From the NCBI GenBank assembly GCA_017471045.1, contig JAFUWZ010000052.1, positions 62,001-126,000 of the forward strand: a stretch of DNA of 64,000 nucleotides, given 5' to 3'. Each line of letters opens with the position of its first letter. Position 1 is the stretch's first letter. The translations under genes were made by a program, and so were the position numbers. Positions 1 through 11,562 of the stretch are shown piece after piece. The DNA is from Bacteroidales bacterium. Its GTDB lineage: Bacteria; Bacteroidota; Bacteroidia; Bacteroidales; UBA932. Under the pieces are notes generated by a model. It was not told where the DNA came from and made no database searches. It was given only the letters and a program-made list of their open reading frames with translations.

Positions 1-579
1 CGTTCCTTGCTCGTGGTTGATCCGGGTCAGGAGTTTCATGATGCCGTCGGCCGTTTCATTGTCCAGATTGCCCGTGGGCTCGTCCGCGATGATGACGGCC
101 GGCTCGTTGAGGAGAGCGCGTGCGATGGCGATGCGCTGCTGCTCGCCGCCGGAGAGCTGGTGCGGCATCTTGTGTGCCTTGGTCTCCATCCCGACAGCTT
201 TCAATACTTCCAGGATGCGCCGCTCGATGGCGCTGCGGTCTTTCCATCCCGTAGCCCCGAGGACGAAGCACAGATTGTCCTCCACGCTGCGGTCCATCAG
301 CAACTGGAAATCCTGGAAAACGACGCCCAACTTGCGGCGCAGGTAGGGGATTTCCTTGGCCCGGATCCCGTTCAGCTCAAATCCGCATACGTATCCTTCT
401 CCTTTTTCGAGCGGGTTCTCCGCGATGATGGTGCGGATGATGGACGTCTTGCCGGTCCCGACCTTCCCGACGATATAGACGAAGTCCGAGGGGCGGATAT
501 CCATGTCCAGTCCGAAGATGACGGTTTCCTCTCCGTTGAGAATGTCGGCGTTCTTGAAAGAAATGATGGATTCGCTCAT
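1..579 (-). CDS. ftsE: Cell-division ABC transporter ATP-binding protein FtsE (partial, runs off left edge)
   Basis: ATPase subunit of the FtsEX complex, which works with membrane protein FtsX to couple septal peptidoglycan hydrolysis to cell division. The first 193 codons are in the window; the C-terminus lies beyond position 1. Visible are Walker [10 protein letters not shown] (residues 38-46), the Q-loop FQDFQLL, the signature LSGGEQQ (142-148) and Walker B AVIIADEP (161-168) followed by TGNLD. The stretch [15 protein letters not shown] is typical of FtsE rather than of an exporter ATPase. The start ATG at 579 follows a TAnnTTTG box at 611-618. It diverges from the TPR gene at 666. ftsX is not in view, so the FtsE call rests on the protein itself. 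Confidence 0.85.
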   Translation of the reverse strand, partial: MSESIISFKNADILNGEETVIFGLDMDIRPSDFVYIVGKVGTGKTSIIRTIIAENPLEKGEGYVCGFELNGIRAKEIPYLRRKLGVVFQDFQLLMDRSVEDNLCFVLGATGWKDRSAIERRILEVLKAVGMETKAHKMPHQLSGGEQQRIAIARALLNEPAVIIADEPTGNLDNETADGIMKLLTRINHEQGT

Positions 580-610
580 AAAAAACGATGTTTTAAGGCA
601 CAATTCTTGA

Positions 611-618
611 CAAAGATA
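611..618 (-). promoter_or_regulatory. Bacteroidota-type -7 box for ftsE
   Basis: TATCTTTG on the minus strand matches TAnnTTTG and lies about 32 nt upstream of the ftsE ATG. It forms a divergent pair with the box at 632-639. Confidence 0.5.
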
Positions 619-631
619 GCGGAAAAATAAG

Positions 632-639
632 TAAATTTG
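632..639 (+). promoter_or_regulatory. -7 box for the TPR gene
   Basis: TAAATTTG matches TAnnTTTG, 26 nt upstream of the ATG at 666. No clear -33 TTTG was seen; the upstream bases belong to the divergent ftsE promoter. Confidence 0.45.
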
Positions 640-665
640 TAAGTTATATCATTAAACTTCTGAAT

Positions 666-3656
666 ATGAAACTCAAAATGCTGGCAAGCGTCGTTCTGGC
701 TGCGGTCCTTGCCACTTGGACGGCTTCCGCGCTCCCGGGCCCCTTCTCCCGGACCTACCGCGAAGCGGTGCGTCTGTATGAAAACGGCATGTTCGACCGG
801 GCCCGGGTTCTCTTTGAGGAGATCTCGTCCCAATCCGAGGCTGATCCGATGAGTGCCGGATACACCCTGCTGTGCGCCATTCAGCAGAAAGCGGCCGGTT
901 ATGAGGAGTCCATCGCCAACTACAACCAGAAATATGGCCAGACTCCGCTCTCGTCCCCGATCCATCAGCTGTATGCGACCAGCCTGTTCGACAGCGGCCG
1001 TTACCAGGAAGCCGCCCTCCAATTCGGCCTGGTGAACGGCAAGGGCCTGTCCCGGAAGGACTATACCGAACTCCTGTTCAAGCGTGCGTACTGCGATTAC
1101 GCCGTCGGCGAATATGAGGCTGCCCGGACCTCTTTCGGAAAAGTCCTGAAGCGGCCTGCTTCGGAGTTTACGGCTCCCAGTCAGTATGCCCTCGCCTATA
1201 TGGACTATACCGAGAATAAGTTCAGCGAGGCCTTCCCCCTGTTTGAAGCGGCTGCGAAAGATACGCGTTTCACGCAGCAGGCGTCGTACTATATGCTCGA
1301 ATGCAAATTCATGGAGAAGGACTATGCCTACGTGGCCCGGTACGGGGATGACTTGTATCAGATCGTTCCCGACGAGCGCAAGCCGCGCCTGGCCCGCATC
1401 CTGTCCGAGTCCTATCTCGTCCAGGGTAATGCCGGAAAGGCCAAGAAGTATTACGATGTGGCCGTGACGGAAAAACCGGTCCTGGAGCCTTCGGATGCTT
1501 TTTATGCCGGTTCTCTCCAGTATAGCCTCGGCGATTACAAGGCTGCGATCGAGAACTTTACCCGGATGGGGGACCGCCGTGATTCCCTCGGCCAGATCGC
1601 CTCTTACCAGCTGGGGTATTCCTATATCCAGACCAAGAACAAGGTTTCCGCGATGGATGCTTTCCGGGAGGCTTCTGAACTGGATTTTGACCGGCACATC
1701 CAGGAGGATGCCCTCTTCAATTTCGCCAAGCTGGCCTTTGACCTGAATCATGATTCTTCCGTTTTCCAGGACTATCTGAAGCGCTACAAAGATTCCGGCA
1801 AGAATGACCAGATCTATGACTACATCGCCGTCGCTTCGCTTTTCAACCGGGATTATGCTGCCGCGGTCGAAGCCTATGACAATATCGAGGTGCTGACGCC
1901 CGGGATGAAATCCAACTATATGAAGGCGAATTTCCTGCGTGCCGGACAGCTGATCGAGAACGGCTCCTGGCGGGATGCGGTCCCGTGCCTCAAGGCGGCG
2001 ACTTTCTTCGTGCCCCGGCAGGACAACTTCAACAAACTGTCCCGCTATTGGCTGGCGGAGTCCTACTACAAGACGGGCAATTATGAGGAAGCCCGCAATA
2101 CCTTCACGGACTTGTACAACCAGTCTGCGCTGGATAATAAGGCGGAAGGACGGCGCATCCCGTACGACCTGGCTTACTGCTATTTCGATGACGGTGCTTA
2201 TGCTTCTGCCGCCGGCTGGTTCGACAAGTATATCGCTTCCGGTGACCGCGACAACCGCGAAGATGCGTTGATCCGCCGGGCAGACTGCGATTTCATCGTC
2301 AAGGATTACAAGTCGGCCGTGGAGCAGTACGAAAAGGTCATCAAGGAGTATCCGTCGTCTTCCAACCTGTATCCTTTTTACCAGCAGGGCGTCGCTTATG
2401 GACTGCAGGGCAAGCCTGCGGAGAAGATTGCGACTCTTTCCCAAGTCAGGAACGCTCCGGCCTCGTCCCCTTTCTTTTCCGAATCCCTGTATGAACTGGG
2501 GAGGACTTATGTGGCTGAGGGGAAAGACGATAAGGGCGCGGAGTGCTTCCGCAGCCTTGTTTCCCAATCGCAGGACAGTCTCTATCTGGCCAAGTCCCTG
2601 ATCGCCCTGGGCATGATCGAACGCAACCGTTCCGACTATGACAAGGCGCTGGAGTACTACAAGCGCGTGGCCGAGCGTTTCCGGGGCAGCGAATCCGCGG
2701 AAGATGCCTTGTTGGCCATCGAGTCCATTTATCAGGCCAAAGGTGAGCCGGAGAAGTACCTGGCTTATTCCGAGTCCATCGGGAAGTCCGCCAAGACGGC
2801 CGAGGAGAAGGAGGCGCTGTATTTCAATTCCGCCGAGCAGATCTTCATGACGGCCCATTACGAGAAGGCGCTGGTCGCGCTCGACAAGTATCTGGACCGT
2901 TATCCGGAGGGGGTCCGGAAAACCAAGGCGCTCTTCTACAAGGCGGAATGCTACAAGGCGCTCGGTTCCAAGGAAAAGGCCTGTGACTGTTATTCCGAGG
3001 TCATTCATGCCGCGGATGCAGGGGAGGACCGTGAGCTGGCGTTGCTCCATTTTGCCAATCTTTCTTATGGCATCGAGCATTGGTCCGAGGCGTATGCCGC
3101 CTACTCGACACTGCTGGCCGATGCTACGATCGCCGAGAACCGCCGGACGGCCCAGGCGGGCATGATGCGTTCCGCCTATTATGGCCGCAAGTTCAAGGAA
3201 GCGGTGGATGCCGCAACGGCCGTCAGCGCTGATCCCTCCACCGGCAGGGATCTGAAACGCGAGGCCCAGTACCTCACGGCCAAGTCCCTCCTGGCGACGA
3301 GTCAGCGCGATGCCGCCTTCGAGACTTTGCGTGTGCTGGCCCGCGATCCTTCTACGGCGGAGGGTGCCGAGGCCGCGTATCTGGTGATTCAGGACAAGTT
3401 CGACCAGGGCCGCTTCACCGAAGTCGAGTCCGAGGTGTATAAATTTGCCGAAGCGGCCCCGTCCCAGGCCTATTGGCTGGCCCGTGCCTTCATCGTCCTG
3501 GGCGATTCCTTCGCGGAAAACGAGAATTACCGCCAGGCCAAGGCGACGTTCGAGAGCATCTTGAACGGCTATGAACCGGCCGCCGGCTCGACGGATGATG
3601 TGACCGAGAGTGTCCGTATGCGTCTGGACAGGCTCAATCAATTGATGAACAAGTGA
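666..3656 (+). CDS. Large secreted tetratricopeptide-repeat protein
   Basis: 996 residues. A signal peptide (about residues 1-23, MKLKMLASVVLAAVLA then an alanine-rich cleavage region) points to the periplasm or outer membrane. The rest is a long array of degenerate TPR helices; repeating patterns such as YxxAVEQYEKVIKEYP and YDKALEYYKRVAERF are seen throughout. TPR solenoids mediate protein-protein contacts; no enzymatic domain is visible. The downstream outer-membrane barrel gene starts 16 nt after the stop, so the two are probably co-transcribed and may act together at the envelope (inference). Its partner is unknown. It resembles the large TPR proteins common in Bacteroidales, but no specific function can be given. 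Confidence 0.8.
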   Translation: MKLKMLASVVLAAVLATWTASALPGPFSRTYREAVRLYENGMFDRARVLFEEISSQSEADPMSAGYTLLCAIQQKAAGYEESIANYNQKYGQTPLSSPIHQLYATSLFDSGRYQEAALQFGLVNGKGLSRKDYTELLFKRAYCDYAVGEYEAARTSFGKVLKRPASEFTAPSQYALAYMDYTENKFSEAFPLFEAAAKDTRFTQQASYYMLECKFMEKDYAYVARYGDDLYQIVPDERKPRLARILSESYLVQGNAGKAKKYYDVAVTEKPVLEPSDAFYAGSLQYSLGDYKAAIENFTRMGDRRDSLGQIASYQLGYSYIQTKNKVSAMDAFREASELDFDRHIQEDALFNFAKLAFDLNHDSSVFQDYLKRYKDSGKNDQIYDYIAVASLFNRDYAAAVEAYDNIEVLTPGMKSNYMKANFLRAGQLIENGSWRDAVPCLKAATFFVPRQDNFNKLSRYWLAESYYKTGNYEEARNTFTDLYNQSALDNKAEGRRIPYDLAYCYFDDGAYASAAGWFDKYIASGDRDNREDALIRRADCDFIVKDYKSAVEQYEKVIKEYPSSSNLYPFYQQGVAYGLQGKPAEKIATLSQVRNAPASSPFFSESLYELGRTYVAEGKDDKGAECFRSLVSQSQDSLYLAKSLIALGMIERNRSDYDKALEYYKRVAERFRGSESAEDALLAIESIYQAKGEPEKYLAYSESIGKSAKTAEEKEALYFNSAEQIFMTAHYEKALVALDKYLDRYPEGVRKTKALFYKAECYKALGSKEKACDCYSEVIHAADAGEDRELALLHFANLSYGIEHWSEAYAAYSTLLADATIAENRRTAQAGMMRSAYYGRKFKEAVDAATAVSADPSTGRDLKREAQYLTAKSLLATSQRDAAFETLRVLARDPSTAEGAEAAYLVIQDKFDQGRFTEVESEVYKFAEAAPSQAYWLARAFIVLGDSFAENENYRQAKATFESILNGYEPAAGSTDDVTESVRMRLDRLNQLMNK

Positions 3657-3657
3657 T

Positions 3658-3664
3658 AAGGAGG
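3658..3664 (+). promoter_or_regulatory. Strong Shine-Dalgarno for the barrel gene at 3673
   Basis: AAGGAGG lies 8 nt before the ATG at 3673. Strong SD sequences are uncommon in Bacteroidota, so this one both fixes the start and suggests efficient initiation right after the TPR stop codon at 3654-3656. Confidence 0.55.
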
Positions 3665-3672
3665 ATATCAGC

Positions 3673-5457
3673 ATGAAAAAGACTCTGTTTGCAACGCTTG
3701 CTTTCTCCGCCCTTGCCTCCGTCTCCGCCCTGGCGCAGACTTTCAATCCCAGGGTGGAAGTGGAAAATACCTACGAAGGAAAAATCGTCGAAGCCGGCAA
3801 GAACGTCCTTCCGATGAATGTCCCGGACTCCGTCTATAAGTTTCAGTACCAACTGGACTATTCCGTGTTTGACAATCCGTTCCGGGGATCCTATCAGTTC
3901 AAGCCCTACAAGATCGAGATGAGGCCCGATGCCGCTCCCTCCGAGGCCCGAAAATTGTTCGTCAGCCTCGGCGCCGGATGGAGCCTGCATCCGGAAGCGG
4001 ACGTCGTCTGGTCTCCGGCTTTCCGTACGCTTCCGGTCAAGATGAGCGTCTATGACCGTTTCCGCGGCTTCCTGGGTCATTACGGCCTGATGCCCTGGCA
4101 GGACGACTTCACGATCCTTTCGCATCCGACCCGCCCGCTCTCGGGCTACGTCCTGGACAACAAGGTCGGAGCCAATGTGCGCTACGAGTTCCCGAAACTC
4201 GCCCTGGAGGTGGACGGGGGCTATCGCAGCTTCTGGTCCCAGGATACGCTTTCCCGGCATTTCCTGCAGCGGGCCGAGGTGGAAGCCCGGCTCCTGCCCC
4301 TGGATCCCAACAAGGCGGATTATTTCTACGGCGGACGCATCTATGTCAAAGCCGGACAGGACCGTCTCTACTCGCTGATGTCCGACCGTCACAAACTGGG
4401 CGTCAACGACATGGGGGCCGACCTTCTCTTCGGGGTCCCGCTCGGGGCGCGCAGCCGCGTCCTGCTGGACCTGGGCGTCGAGTCCGAGGTCTATTCCGGC
4501 GTGCAGGAGATGTCGGCGACCCGCCTCTGGGCGACGCCGCACTATGAAATCCGCTGGAACGGCGGAAGCGCCGATCTGGGCGTCAAGGTCTCCTTCCTCA
4601 AGGGGAGTGACAACACCGATCATTACAAGTCCTATATCCGCTTGAACTCCAAGGCCTTCCTGCATAAGTCGGACATCATCTATCCGGCCGTCCAGGTCAA
4701 GCAGTTCCTCGTGCCCGGTCACCTGGCGGTCTATGCGCGCGCCGTCGGCGGCGACTGCCTCAACGATTATGTGGACCTGCTGGTCTCCAATCCCTTCACG
4801 GACCCGCTTGCCGTTTCCGACAACCTCGACTCCTCCTCGGAGCGGATCAACGCCTGCGTGGGCCTGGAAGGCGACATCGCCGGCCGTCTCCAGATCGACC
4901 TGCATGGCGGATATGCCGTCCGGCACAACTGGCGGGTGGATTGCGTCGAGTTTGTGGACCGTTTCTACAATGCCCCTTCGGAGGGCTGGAAAGGCCATTA
5001 CCTGTCTTCTTACTACAATTACTGCGACTTTAATGAGTGGTATGCCGACCTTTCCTTCCTGTGGAAATCCCCGCGGCTGGACATCGACGGGCATTTCCGC
5101 TTCCAGGATACGGACCTGATTCCCCGGGCGTACTACGGCGTGGCTCCTTCCCGCTTCAGCGGCGAACTGGAGGCGACGTTCAACTGGAACCGGCAGGCCT
5201 TCGCCGGGATTACGCTGGGGGCGGCTTCCCGCCGCAACGGCCTGGCTTACATTTCGGCTTCGAGCGAATTTCGCATCGACGCCCCCGTCCAGGTCCCCGG
5301 GTGGGTTGACTTGGGCCTGCATGGCCGTTACGTGATCAACCCCAGGTGGACGGTCTGGGCCAAGGCCGGCAATCTGCTCGGACAAAGCGTCCAGCGCTAT
5401 TTCCTGCATCCGGAAAAGGGCCCTTACGGGACCGTGGGAATCACTTTCAAATTATAA
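3673..5457 (+). CDS. Putative outer-membrane beta-barrel protein
   Basis: 594 residues with a clear signal peptide (MKKTLFATLAFSALASVSALAQ). The mature part alternates short polar/aromatic strands (for example VDLGLHGRYVINPRWTVWAK) and ends in YGTVGITFKL, as outer-membrane barrels do. I see no obvious plug domain or TonB box, although family members are often labelled TonB-dependent receptor. It follows the TPR gene by 16 nt with a strong SD, and gyrB begins 42 nt later. Function unknown; an envelope role with the TPR protein is inferred only from the gene pairing. Confidence 0.7.
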   Translation: MKKTLFATLAFSALASVSALAQTFNPRVEVENTYEGKIVEAGKNVLPMNVPDSVYKFQYQLDYSVFDNPFRGSYQFKPYKIEMRPDAAPSEARKLFVSLGAGWSLHPEADVVWSPAFRTLPVKMSVYDRFRGFLGHYGLMPWQDDFTILSHPTRPLSGYVLDNKVGANVRYEFPKLALEVDGGYRSFWSQDTLSRHFLQRAEVEARLLPLDPNKADYFYGGRIYVKAGQDRLYSLMSDRHKLGVNDMGADLLFGVPLGARSRVLLDLGVESEVYSGVQEMSATRLWATPHYEIRWNGGSADLGVKVSFLKGSDNTDHYKSYIRLNSKAFLHKSDIIYPAVQVKQFLVPGHLAVYARAVGGDCLNDYVDLLVSNPFTDPLAVSDNLDSSSERINACVGLEGDIAGRLQIDLHGGYAVRHNWRVDCVEFVDRFYNAPSEGWKGHYLSSYYNYCDFNEWYADLSFLWKSPRLDIDGHFRFQDTDLIPRAYYGVAPSRFSGELEATFNWNRQAFAGITLGAASRRNGLAYISASSEFRIDAPVQVPGWVDLGLHGRYVINPRWTVWAKAGNLLGQSVQRYFLHPEKGPYGTVGITFKL

Positions 5458-5467
5458 TATTTTTTCG

Positions 5468-5475
5468 TATTTTTG
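5468..5475 (+). promoter_or_regulatory. -7 box for gyrB
   Basis: TATTTTTG matches TAnnTTTG and lies 24 nt upstream of the gyrB ATG at 5500, just after the barrel gene stop. Confidence 0.5.
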
Positions 5476-5493
5476 TTCGTTTATAAACAATGA

Positions 5494-7509
<2,016 letters not shown>

Positions 7510-7541
7510 ACGCGACGGTTAAACTTTAATCTGAATCATCC

Positions 7542-8804
7542 ATGTTAGATATTTTTGACAGGATCGCACGCGACAGCGGCGGACCGATCGGACAATATTT
7601 CGAGCAGGCTTGGGGCTACTACATGTATCCCCGCCTGGAAGGTGAACTCGGCCCCCATATGGTATTCAACGGGATTCCCGTCTTGAACTGGAGTCTCAAC
7701 AACTACCTCGGCCTGGCCAATCATCCCGAAGTCCGCCAAGCGGATGCGCAGGCGGCAGCCGACTGGGGGCTCGCTTATCCGATGGGCGCCCGCATGATGT
7801 CCGGCCATACCCGTTACCATGAAGCGCTGGAGCGCAAGTTCGCCGAGTTTGAGAAAAAGGAAGACGCCTTCCTCTTCAATTTCGGTTACCAGGGCATCGT
7901 TTCCACGATCGACGCACTCCTGACCCGCCACGACGTGGTCGTTTATGACGCCGAGTGCCATGCCTGCCTGTTGGATGGCATCCGCCTCCACATCGGCAGC
8001 AAGTATAAATACCGCCACAACAACATGGCGGACTGCGACAAGGTCCTCACCCGTGCCTGCAAGGAGGCGGAGGAGAACGGCGGCGGCGTGCTGCTGATCA
8101 CGGAAGGCGTCTATGGTATGACCGGTGCCCTTGGCAAACTGGACGAGATCGTCGCGCTCAAGAAAAAGCACAGTTTCCGCATCCTCATCGATGACGCCCA
8201 TGGTTTCGGCCTGCTCGGCGAGCACGGCCGCGGCACCTCCGAGCATTTCGGCGTGATGGACGGGATCGACCTCTATATCGGCGCCTTTGCCAAGTCGATG
8301 GCATCGATCGGCGGTTTCGTTGCCGGTCCCCGCAAGATCATCAACTACCTGCGCTTCAACATGCGTTCGCAGATGTATGCGAAATCCCTTCCGATGCCGC
8401 TCGTGATCGGTAATATGAAACGCATGGAGATCATCGATTCTCCGGAGGGGGACGAGCTGCGCAAGAAGTGCTGGGCGGTCACCCATGCCATCCAGGATGG
8501 TTTCCGCGAACAGGGATTCGATATCGGCGAGGCCCAGGCTTGCGTCACTCCGGTCCACATCAAGGGCGGTGTCGCCCAGGCGACCAAGATGGCCAAGGAT
8601 CTGCGGGAGAATTACAGGATCTTCTGTTCGATGGTCATCTATCCCGTCATTCCGAAAGGCATGATCATTTTCCGCATCGTGTGTACGGCGGCTCACACGA
8701 TGGCGGATGTCGCTTATACGCTGAACGCGTTCAAGGAAATCAAGGCCAAACTCGACGCGGGCGCCTATGACGGCGACGACATCGCGGCGATGACGGTCGA
8801 ATAG
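7542..8804 (+). CDS. Alpha-oxoamine synthase family PLP enzyme, probably serine palmitoyltransferase-like
   Basis: 420 residues. The family condenses an amino acid with an acyl-CoA: serine palmitoyltransferase, 8-amino-7-oxononanoate synthase (BioF), glycine C-acetyltransferase. Seen: the fold-type I signature DDAHGFGLLGEHGRG and the PLP lysine K251 in GAFAKSMASIGG. No biotin genes are nearby. Bacteroidota commonly carry such an enzyme for sphingolipid or sulfonolipid synthesis, so SPT or a relative using another amino acid is the most likely role (inference). The exact substrate cannot be read from the sequence. It lies between gyrB and the 7TM-HD gene, 21 nt upstream of the latter. Confidence 0.75.
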   Translation: MLDIFDRIARDSGGPIGQYFEQAWGYYMYPRLEGELGPHMVFNGIPVLNWSLNNYLGLANHPEVRQADAQAAADWGLAYPMGARMMSGHTRYHEALERKFAEFEKKEDAFLFNFGYQGIVSTIDALLTRHDVVVYDAECHACLLDGIRLHIGSKYKYRHNNMADCDKVLTRACKEAEENGGGVLLITEGVYGMTGALGKLDEIVALKKKHSFRILIDDAHGFGLLGEHGRGTSEHFGVMDGIDLYIGAFAKSMASIGGFVAGPRKIINYLRFNMRSQMYAKSLPMPLVIGNMKRMEIIDSPEGDELRKKCWAVTHAIQDGFREQGFDIGEAQACVTPVHIKGGVAQATKMAKDLRENYRIFCSMVIYPVIPKGMIIFRIVCTAAHTMADVAYTLNAFKEIKAKLDAGAYDGDDIAAMTVE

Positions 8805-8825
8805 CGCCGGCATCCGCGTGTTCCC

Positions 8826-10880
8826 ATGAATAAGACGCAACTTCCGTCCGACCTCAGGTCCTACCTGCCTTTCCTGGTCTATCTTCTGGTCCTCGTGCTC
8901 CTGATGCCCAAGGCCCAGAAGTTTGATTATGAATACCGGAACGGTGCGCCTTGGAAATACGATTCCCTCATCTCCGAGTTCGATTTCCCGATTTACAAGA
9001 CGGACGAGCAGATGATGGCGGAACTGGCTGATGCCGAGCTGAGCGCCATTCCCTATTTCAAGTATTCCGAGGCAGTCGCGGCCCGGAGCCTGCAGGCGGC
9101 GGAGAATGTCTCGCTCGGCGCGGGAGACTCCCTCCGTCCGGCCCTGCTCAACGCCCTGCGGCGTATATACCGCCAGGGTATCATTCCGGATGATTTCTCC
9201 AAGGAGGACCGTCGGCTGGCCTTGTCTGAGAACCTGATTTATATCCAGCGGGGGAAGCGGGCCGGAAAGTATCCGCTTTCCGACGTGCTGCGTTTTTCCC
9301 AAGCCCGGGCGCAGCTGGTGAATGAACTGCGTTTCGCCTATCCTTCCGCTCCGGTCGATTCGGCCCTGTCGGCTTCCGGCCTGCTGGATGTGATCGAGCC
9401 GAATCTCCTGTTTGACCGGCAGATGACCGAGCTGGTCCATTCGGACGAACAGCACGATATCGCCCCGACCCAGGGCTATGTGCCCGCCGGTTCCCTGATT
9501 GTTTCTGAAGGAGAGATCGTTACGGCTGAAATCCAGCAGTTGCTCGACTCGTATAAAAAAGAGTATGATGCCACCATGGGCAGTGACGTGCCTTCGCTGT
9601 GGATCTGGCTCTCTACGGTGATCCTGGCCCTGATCCTGACGGTCATCCTGTTCTGGACCGTCTGGTTTGCGGATACCTCGCTCTTTACCCGGAAGGGAGA
9701 ATTGTACTATATCGTCTTCGTCGCGCTGCTCAGTGCCGTCGCCGTGCTCCTGCTGGACCGGGCCGGGAACCGCGACTGGGTCTATCTGGTCCCATTCTCC
9801 CTGTTTGCCTTGTATCTGACGGCCTTTTTCCCGGATCGGACGATCGCTTCGGTCTATGCTGCGTCTTTGCTCCCGATGGCCGTTTTCCTGCCCCAGGGTG
9901 TCATTAATTATGTCCTGTATCTGCTGGCCGGGTATGTGGCGATCAAACTGTTCGGCCGTTTCAACCGGGGCTGGAAGCAGTTCATCACCGTCCTGGCGGT
10001 ATTCCTGCTGGTGGGTGGCGGTTACGTTGCGCTCCGGTCCGCCGGCCTGCTGACCGGCCTGGTCCTTCGGGATCTGGTTTATATTTTCATCGGATCCTTG
10101 CTGACAGTTGCTTTCTATCAGCTGACTTTCCTGTTCGAGAAAGTGTTCGGACTGTTGTCCGTGGCCAAGCTGGAGGAACTGACGGACACGAACAACAAAT
10201 TGCTCCGTGCCCTGGAACTCAAGGCTCCGGGAACCTTCCAGCATTCCTTGCAGGTCATGAGCATGGCCGATGCGGCCGCACGGGCCATCGGAGCCAATGT
10301 CTATCTGGTCCGTGCCGGAGCGATGTATCATGACATCGGCAAGATGGCCAACCCGCAGTGTTTCATCGAGAACGAGTCGCTGATAGCCGGCGGGGAAGAG
10401 AAAGCCCGCTATCATGCAGGCCTGACCCCCCGCCAGAGCGCCAGGGACATCACCCGTCATGTGACGGACGGGATCGAGATGGCCCGGAAGGAGCACCTTC
10501 CTGAAGCCGTCATCCAGTTTATCGAGACGCACCACGGGGACAATTGTGTCCGTTCGTTTTACAATAAATTTGTCAATGAGGGCGGGGATCCGTCCGAGGA
10601 GCAGGATTTCCGTTATCAGGGCAAGAAGCCGACTACGAAAGAGCAAGTCATCCTCATGCTCTGTGACAGTATCGAGGCGGCTTCCCGTACCTTGAAGGAG
10701 CACTCTGCACAGAGTTTCTATGATTTTGTCGAACGGATCGTGGGCGCCAAGGAGGCCGAAGGCCAGTTGGCTGAGGCGGATATTACGATCCGCGAGCTGA
10801 ACACCGTCAAAGACGTCCTGAAAAGCTATCTGGGACAGATTTACCATGAGCGTGTCGCCTACCCCAAACGAAACAATTAA
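8826..10880 (+). CDS. 7TM-HD family phosphodiesterase (PgpH-like, cyclic-di-AMP hydrolase candidate)
   Basis: 684 residues. An N-terminal transmembrane helix (about 15-28) is followed by an extracytoplasmic 7TMR-HDED-type region (about 40-250), a cluster of membrane helices (about 258-450) and a cytoplasmic HD domain. The catalytic HD pair is H502-D503 in MYHDIGKM, with HHGD further on (IETHHGDN). In the characterised member, Listeria PgpH, this architecture hydrolyses c-di-AMP; that role here is by family. The stop overlaps the region where clpP begins: the most likely clpP ATG is only 4 nt past the stop, so translational coupling is likely. Confidence 0.85.
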   Translation: MNKTQLPSDLRSYLPFLVYLLVLVLLMPKAQKFDYEYRNGAPWKYDSLISEFDFPIYKTDEQMMAELADAELSAIPYFKYSEAVAARSLQAAENVSLGAGDSLRPALLNALRRIYRQGIIPDDFSKEDRRLALSENLIYIQRGKRAGKYPLSDVLRFSQARAQLVNELRFAYPSAPVDSALSASGLLDVIEPNLLFDRQMTELVHSDEQHDIAPTQGYVPAGSLIVSEGEIVTAEIQQLLDSYKKEYDATMGSDVPSLWIWLSTVILALILTVILFWTVWFADTSLFTRKGELYYIVFVALLSAVAVLLLDRAGNRDWVYLVPFSLFALYLTAFFPDRTIASVYAASLLPMAVFLPQGVINYVLYLLAGYVAIKLFGRFNRGWKQFITVLAVFLLVGGGYVALRSAGLLTGLVLRDLVYIFIGSLLTVAFYQLTFLFEKVFGLLSVAKLEELTDTNNKLLRALELKAPGTFQHSLQVMSMADAAARAIGANVYLVRAGAMYHDIGKMANPQCFIENESLIAGGEEKARYHAGLTPRQSARDITRHVTDGIEMARKEHLPEAVIQFIETHHGDNCVRSFYNKFVNEGGDPSEEQDFRYQGKKPTTKEQVILMLCDSIEAASRTLKEHSAQSFYDFVERIVGAKEAEGQLAEADITIRELNTVKDVLKSYLGQIYHERVAYPKRNN

Positions 10881-10884
10881 TGTC

Positions 10885-11562
10885 ATGCAGAAAGATTTTG
10901 AGAAATTCGCCAGCCTGGACCGGCATATCAGTCCGATGACTTTGCATCGGTATGCATCGGTCCAAGATGCATACATCAATCCCACTGTCATTGAGGAACG
11001 GACCAAGAACATCGCCGCCATGGATGTGTTCAGCCGGCTGCTGATGGACCGCATCATCTGGCTTGGCGTCCCGATCGACGACGACGTCGCCAATATCATC
11101 CAGGCCCAGCTGCTGTTCCTGTCTTCTTTGGACAGCACGGCGGATATCTCCCTCTACATCAATACTCCCGGCGGCCAAGTCTCTTCCGGTCTGGGCATTT
11201 ATGATACGATGCAGCTGGTGGAGCCGGACGTGGCGACCATCTGCACCGGGATGGCGGCTTCCATGGGCTCCGTTCTCTTATGTGCGGGCGCCCGGGGCAA
11301 GCGTTCGGCGCTGCCGCATTCCCGGGTGCTGATCCATCAGCCCCTGGGCGGAGCGAACGGACAGGCCGCGGACATCCTGATCGCCGCCAAGGAGATCGAA
11401 AAACTACGCTCGGAGCTATGTTCACTGATTTCCGTCCATAGCGGTCAGCCGTTCGAGAAGGTGTTCGCCGACGCGGACCGTGATTTCTGGATGACGGCTC
11501 CCGAGGCCATGGAGTATGGTATGATTGATAAGATCCTGACGAGTAAGAATGGCAGACAATAA
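10885..11562 (+). CDS. clpP: ATP-dependent Clp protease proteolytic subunit ClpP
   Basis: Serine peptidase that forms the barrel of the ClpXP protease. From the ATG at 10885 it is 225 residues with the triad S126 (GMAASMG), H151 ([10 protein letters not shown]) and D200 (ADRDFWM). An upstream ATG at 10846 is in frame but would overlap the preceding gene by 35 nt and add 13 residues not expected in the family, so 10885 is preferred. clpX follows with a 14-nt overlap. The N-terminal part before residue about 40 is longer than in E. coli, as is usual for Bacteroidales ClpP. Confidence 0.95.
   Translation: MQKDFEKFASLDRHISPMTLHRYASVQDAYINPTVIEERTKNIAAMDVFSRLLMDRIIWLGVPIDDDVANIIQAQLLFLSSLDSTADISLYINTPGGQVSSGLGIYDTMQLVEPDVATICTGMAASMGSVLLCAGARGKRSALPHSRVLIHQPLGGANGQAADILIAAKEIEKLRSELCSLISVHSGQPFEKVFADADRDFWMTAPEAMEYGMIDKILTSKNGRQ

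Noticed and set aside
7545-11138. A 1197-residue open frame on the minus strand opposite the oxoamine synthase, pgpH and clpP
   Set aside because: The plus strand encodes well-recognised proteins here; the long antisense frame results from high GC third positions and has no recognisable domain.
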